Source: Anaerolineales bacterium (lineage in GTDB: Bacteria; Chloroflexota; Anaerolineae; Anaerolineales; DRMV01). Taken from it: a stretch of DNA of 6,313 nt. The stretch lies in NCBI GenBank assembly GCA_027026295.1, contig JALVOR010000087.1, positions 1 to 6,313 of the forward strand, in the 5' to 3' direction. Below the pieces are notes generated by a model. It made no database searches. It was not told the DNA's origin and saw only the letters and a list, made by a program, of their open reading frames with translations. A program made the translations under genes and the position numbers. Below, one piece after another: positions 5,666-6,313 of the stretch. Within the stretch, counting starts at the first letter, position 1, and every line of letters begins with the position of its first letter.

Positions 5666-6313
5666 TTACACTTCCACCTCGAAAGGCTCGGCGACTTTGA
5701 GGATGCGGCTCATGCCGTCGGGCGTGGTGACGAGGGTTTCGGTGGGCATGCGGCGGATGTGCCAGTGCCAGAGGTTCACCTCGATGGGTTCGGGGAAGGG
5801 CGAAGGCCAGTTGAAGCGAAAACGCCGCGGTGAAATGGGCTGAATGCCTGCCGTTTGCAGCCACAGGCCGAGGGGCAGCAGGCCGGTGAGGCTTTCCCGG
5901 CTGCCCATGCCCGCGCCGGTGTCGGCGTGGTGGGCTTCCCGGAAGCCACCTTCGGCAGCCAGCACGCTTTGCACGCCTTTGGCGGCGGCCATGAGCGCCT
6001 GCGCGGCTTCGGCGGTGAAGCCGTGTGCCAGCAGCCCTTCCACGGCAAATGCCACCCAAGGCATGTAAACCGCCCGCAGCCAGTCGGCGGCTTTTTGCCC
6101 GCCCCGCGGGGAAAGCGGCAGCCCGAAGGGGCGCGCGTAGGCGCGTGCCGAGGTCAGTTCGCGCCGCATGGCCTCGTTTTGCTCTTCGGTGAGCATCCCT
6201 GTCCAGAAAGGCAGCAGCAGGCTGATGTCCGGGGTGGTATATTCGGGCGTGAGCGCCACCACCCGGCAACGGCTGCGCAGCCCCTCGATGGCAATTGCAT
6301 CCAGGTGGCTGAA
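5666..6313 (-). CDS. C-terminal part of a probable (alpha/alpha)6-barrel glycoside hydrolase-like protein (start outside window)
   Basis: The frame is open from the window edge to TAA at 5668-5666, giving the last 215 residues. The ORF does not begin at the internal GTG at 6262, because open codons (FSHLDAIAIEGLRSRCR) continue upstream to the edge. Alternating amphipathic helices fit a helical barrel: PFWTGMLTEEQ (35-45), AVYMPWVAFAVEGLLAHGF (81-99) and AEAAQALMAAAKG (101-113). Next come GGFREAHHADTGAGMGSRES (122-141) and a helix TGLLPLGLWL. That order resembles the end of GH37/GH63/GH133-type catalytic domains, where an 'E-x-x-x-P/A-x-T-G-x-x-x-G' loop precedes the last barrel helix. A beta-rich tail follows (SPFPEPIEVNLWHWHIRR, 171-188). 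I do not recognise an exact family. If the reading is right, it acts on alpha-linked sugars or a compatible solute. It lies 76 bases upstream of the antiporter in the same direction and might share its transcript. Confidence 0.55.
   Translation of the reverse strand, partial: FSHLDAIAIEGLRSRCRVVALTPEYTTPDISLLLPFWTGMLTEEQNEAMRRELTSARAYARPFGLPLSPRGGQKAADWLRAVYMPWVAFAVEGLLAHGFTAEAAQALMAAAKGVQSVLAAEGGFREAHHADTGAGMGSRESLTGLLPLGLWLQTAGIQPISPRRFRFNWPSPFPEPIEVNLWHWHIRRMPTETLVTTPDGMSRILKVAEPFEVEV

Overview
The window is GC-rich DNA in which every credible gene lies on the minus strand, so transcription runs from the right edge to the left. It holds four complete and two partial protein genes, short repeat-bearing spacers, and no RNA genes, insertion sequences or CRISPR. 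The best guess for the source is a Chloroflexota (Anaerolineae-like) bacterium. That rests only on overall feel: high GC, short repeat clusters in the spacers, and an envelope-polysaccharide cluster beside a c-di-AMP-receptor-type domain. It is low-confidence inference.

Right part (6313-5666): the C-terminal 215 residues of a protein that looks like the end of an (alpha/alpha)6-barrel glycoside hydrolase. After a 76-base spacer comes a large CPA1-type Na+/H+ antiporter (5589-3700). Its last ~100 residues closely resemble the stand-alone PII-like cyclic-di-AMP receptor PstA/DarA. This fusion is the most notable item. The conserved core of the binding loop is kept, but three ligand-contact positions of PstA are changed.

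Middle spacer (3699-3579): two short arrays of an 8-bp tandem unit face each other and form a perfect 14-bp inverted repeat. Just after it, on the minus strand, is a strong extended -10 box placed so that transcription should begin at the A of the next gene's ATG. That gene has no Shine-Dalgarno sequence and is probably read from a leaderless mRNA.

Left part (3578-1): a surface-polysaccharide operon with a GT2 glycosyltransferase, a Wzz-like chain-length/co-polymerase protein, an O-antigen ligase/polymerase (Wzy_C) membrane protein, and the start of a small single-span membrane protein cut by the window edge. The last three are tightly packed (8-bp overlap, then a 1-bp gap), each with a good Shine-Dalgarno exactly 6 bases from its ATG. 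Together they would add sugars to a lipid-linked repeat unit, polymerise or transfer it, and control its length at the membrane. The antiporter is probably a separate housekeeping unit for ion or pH homeostasis.
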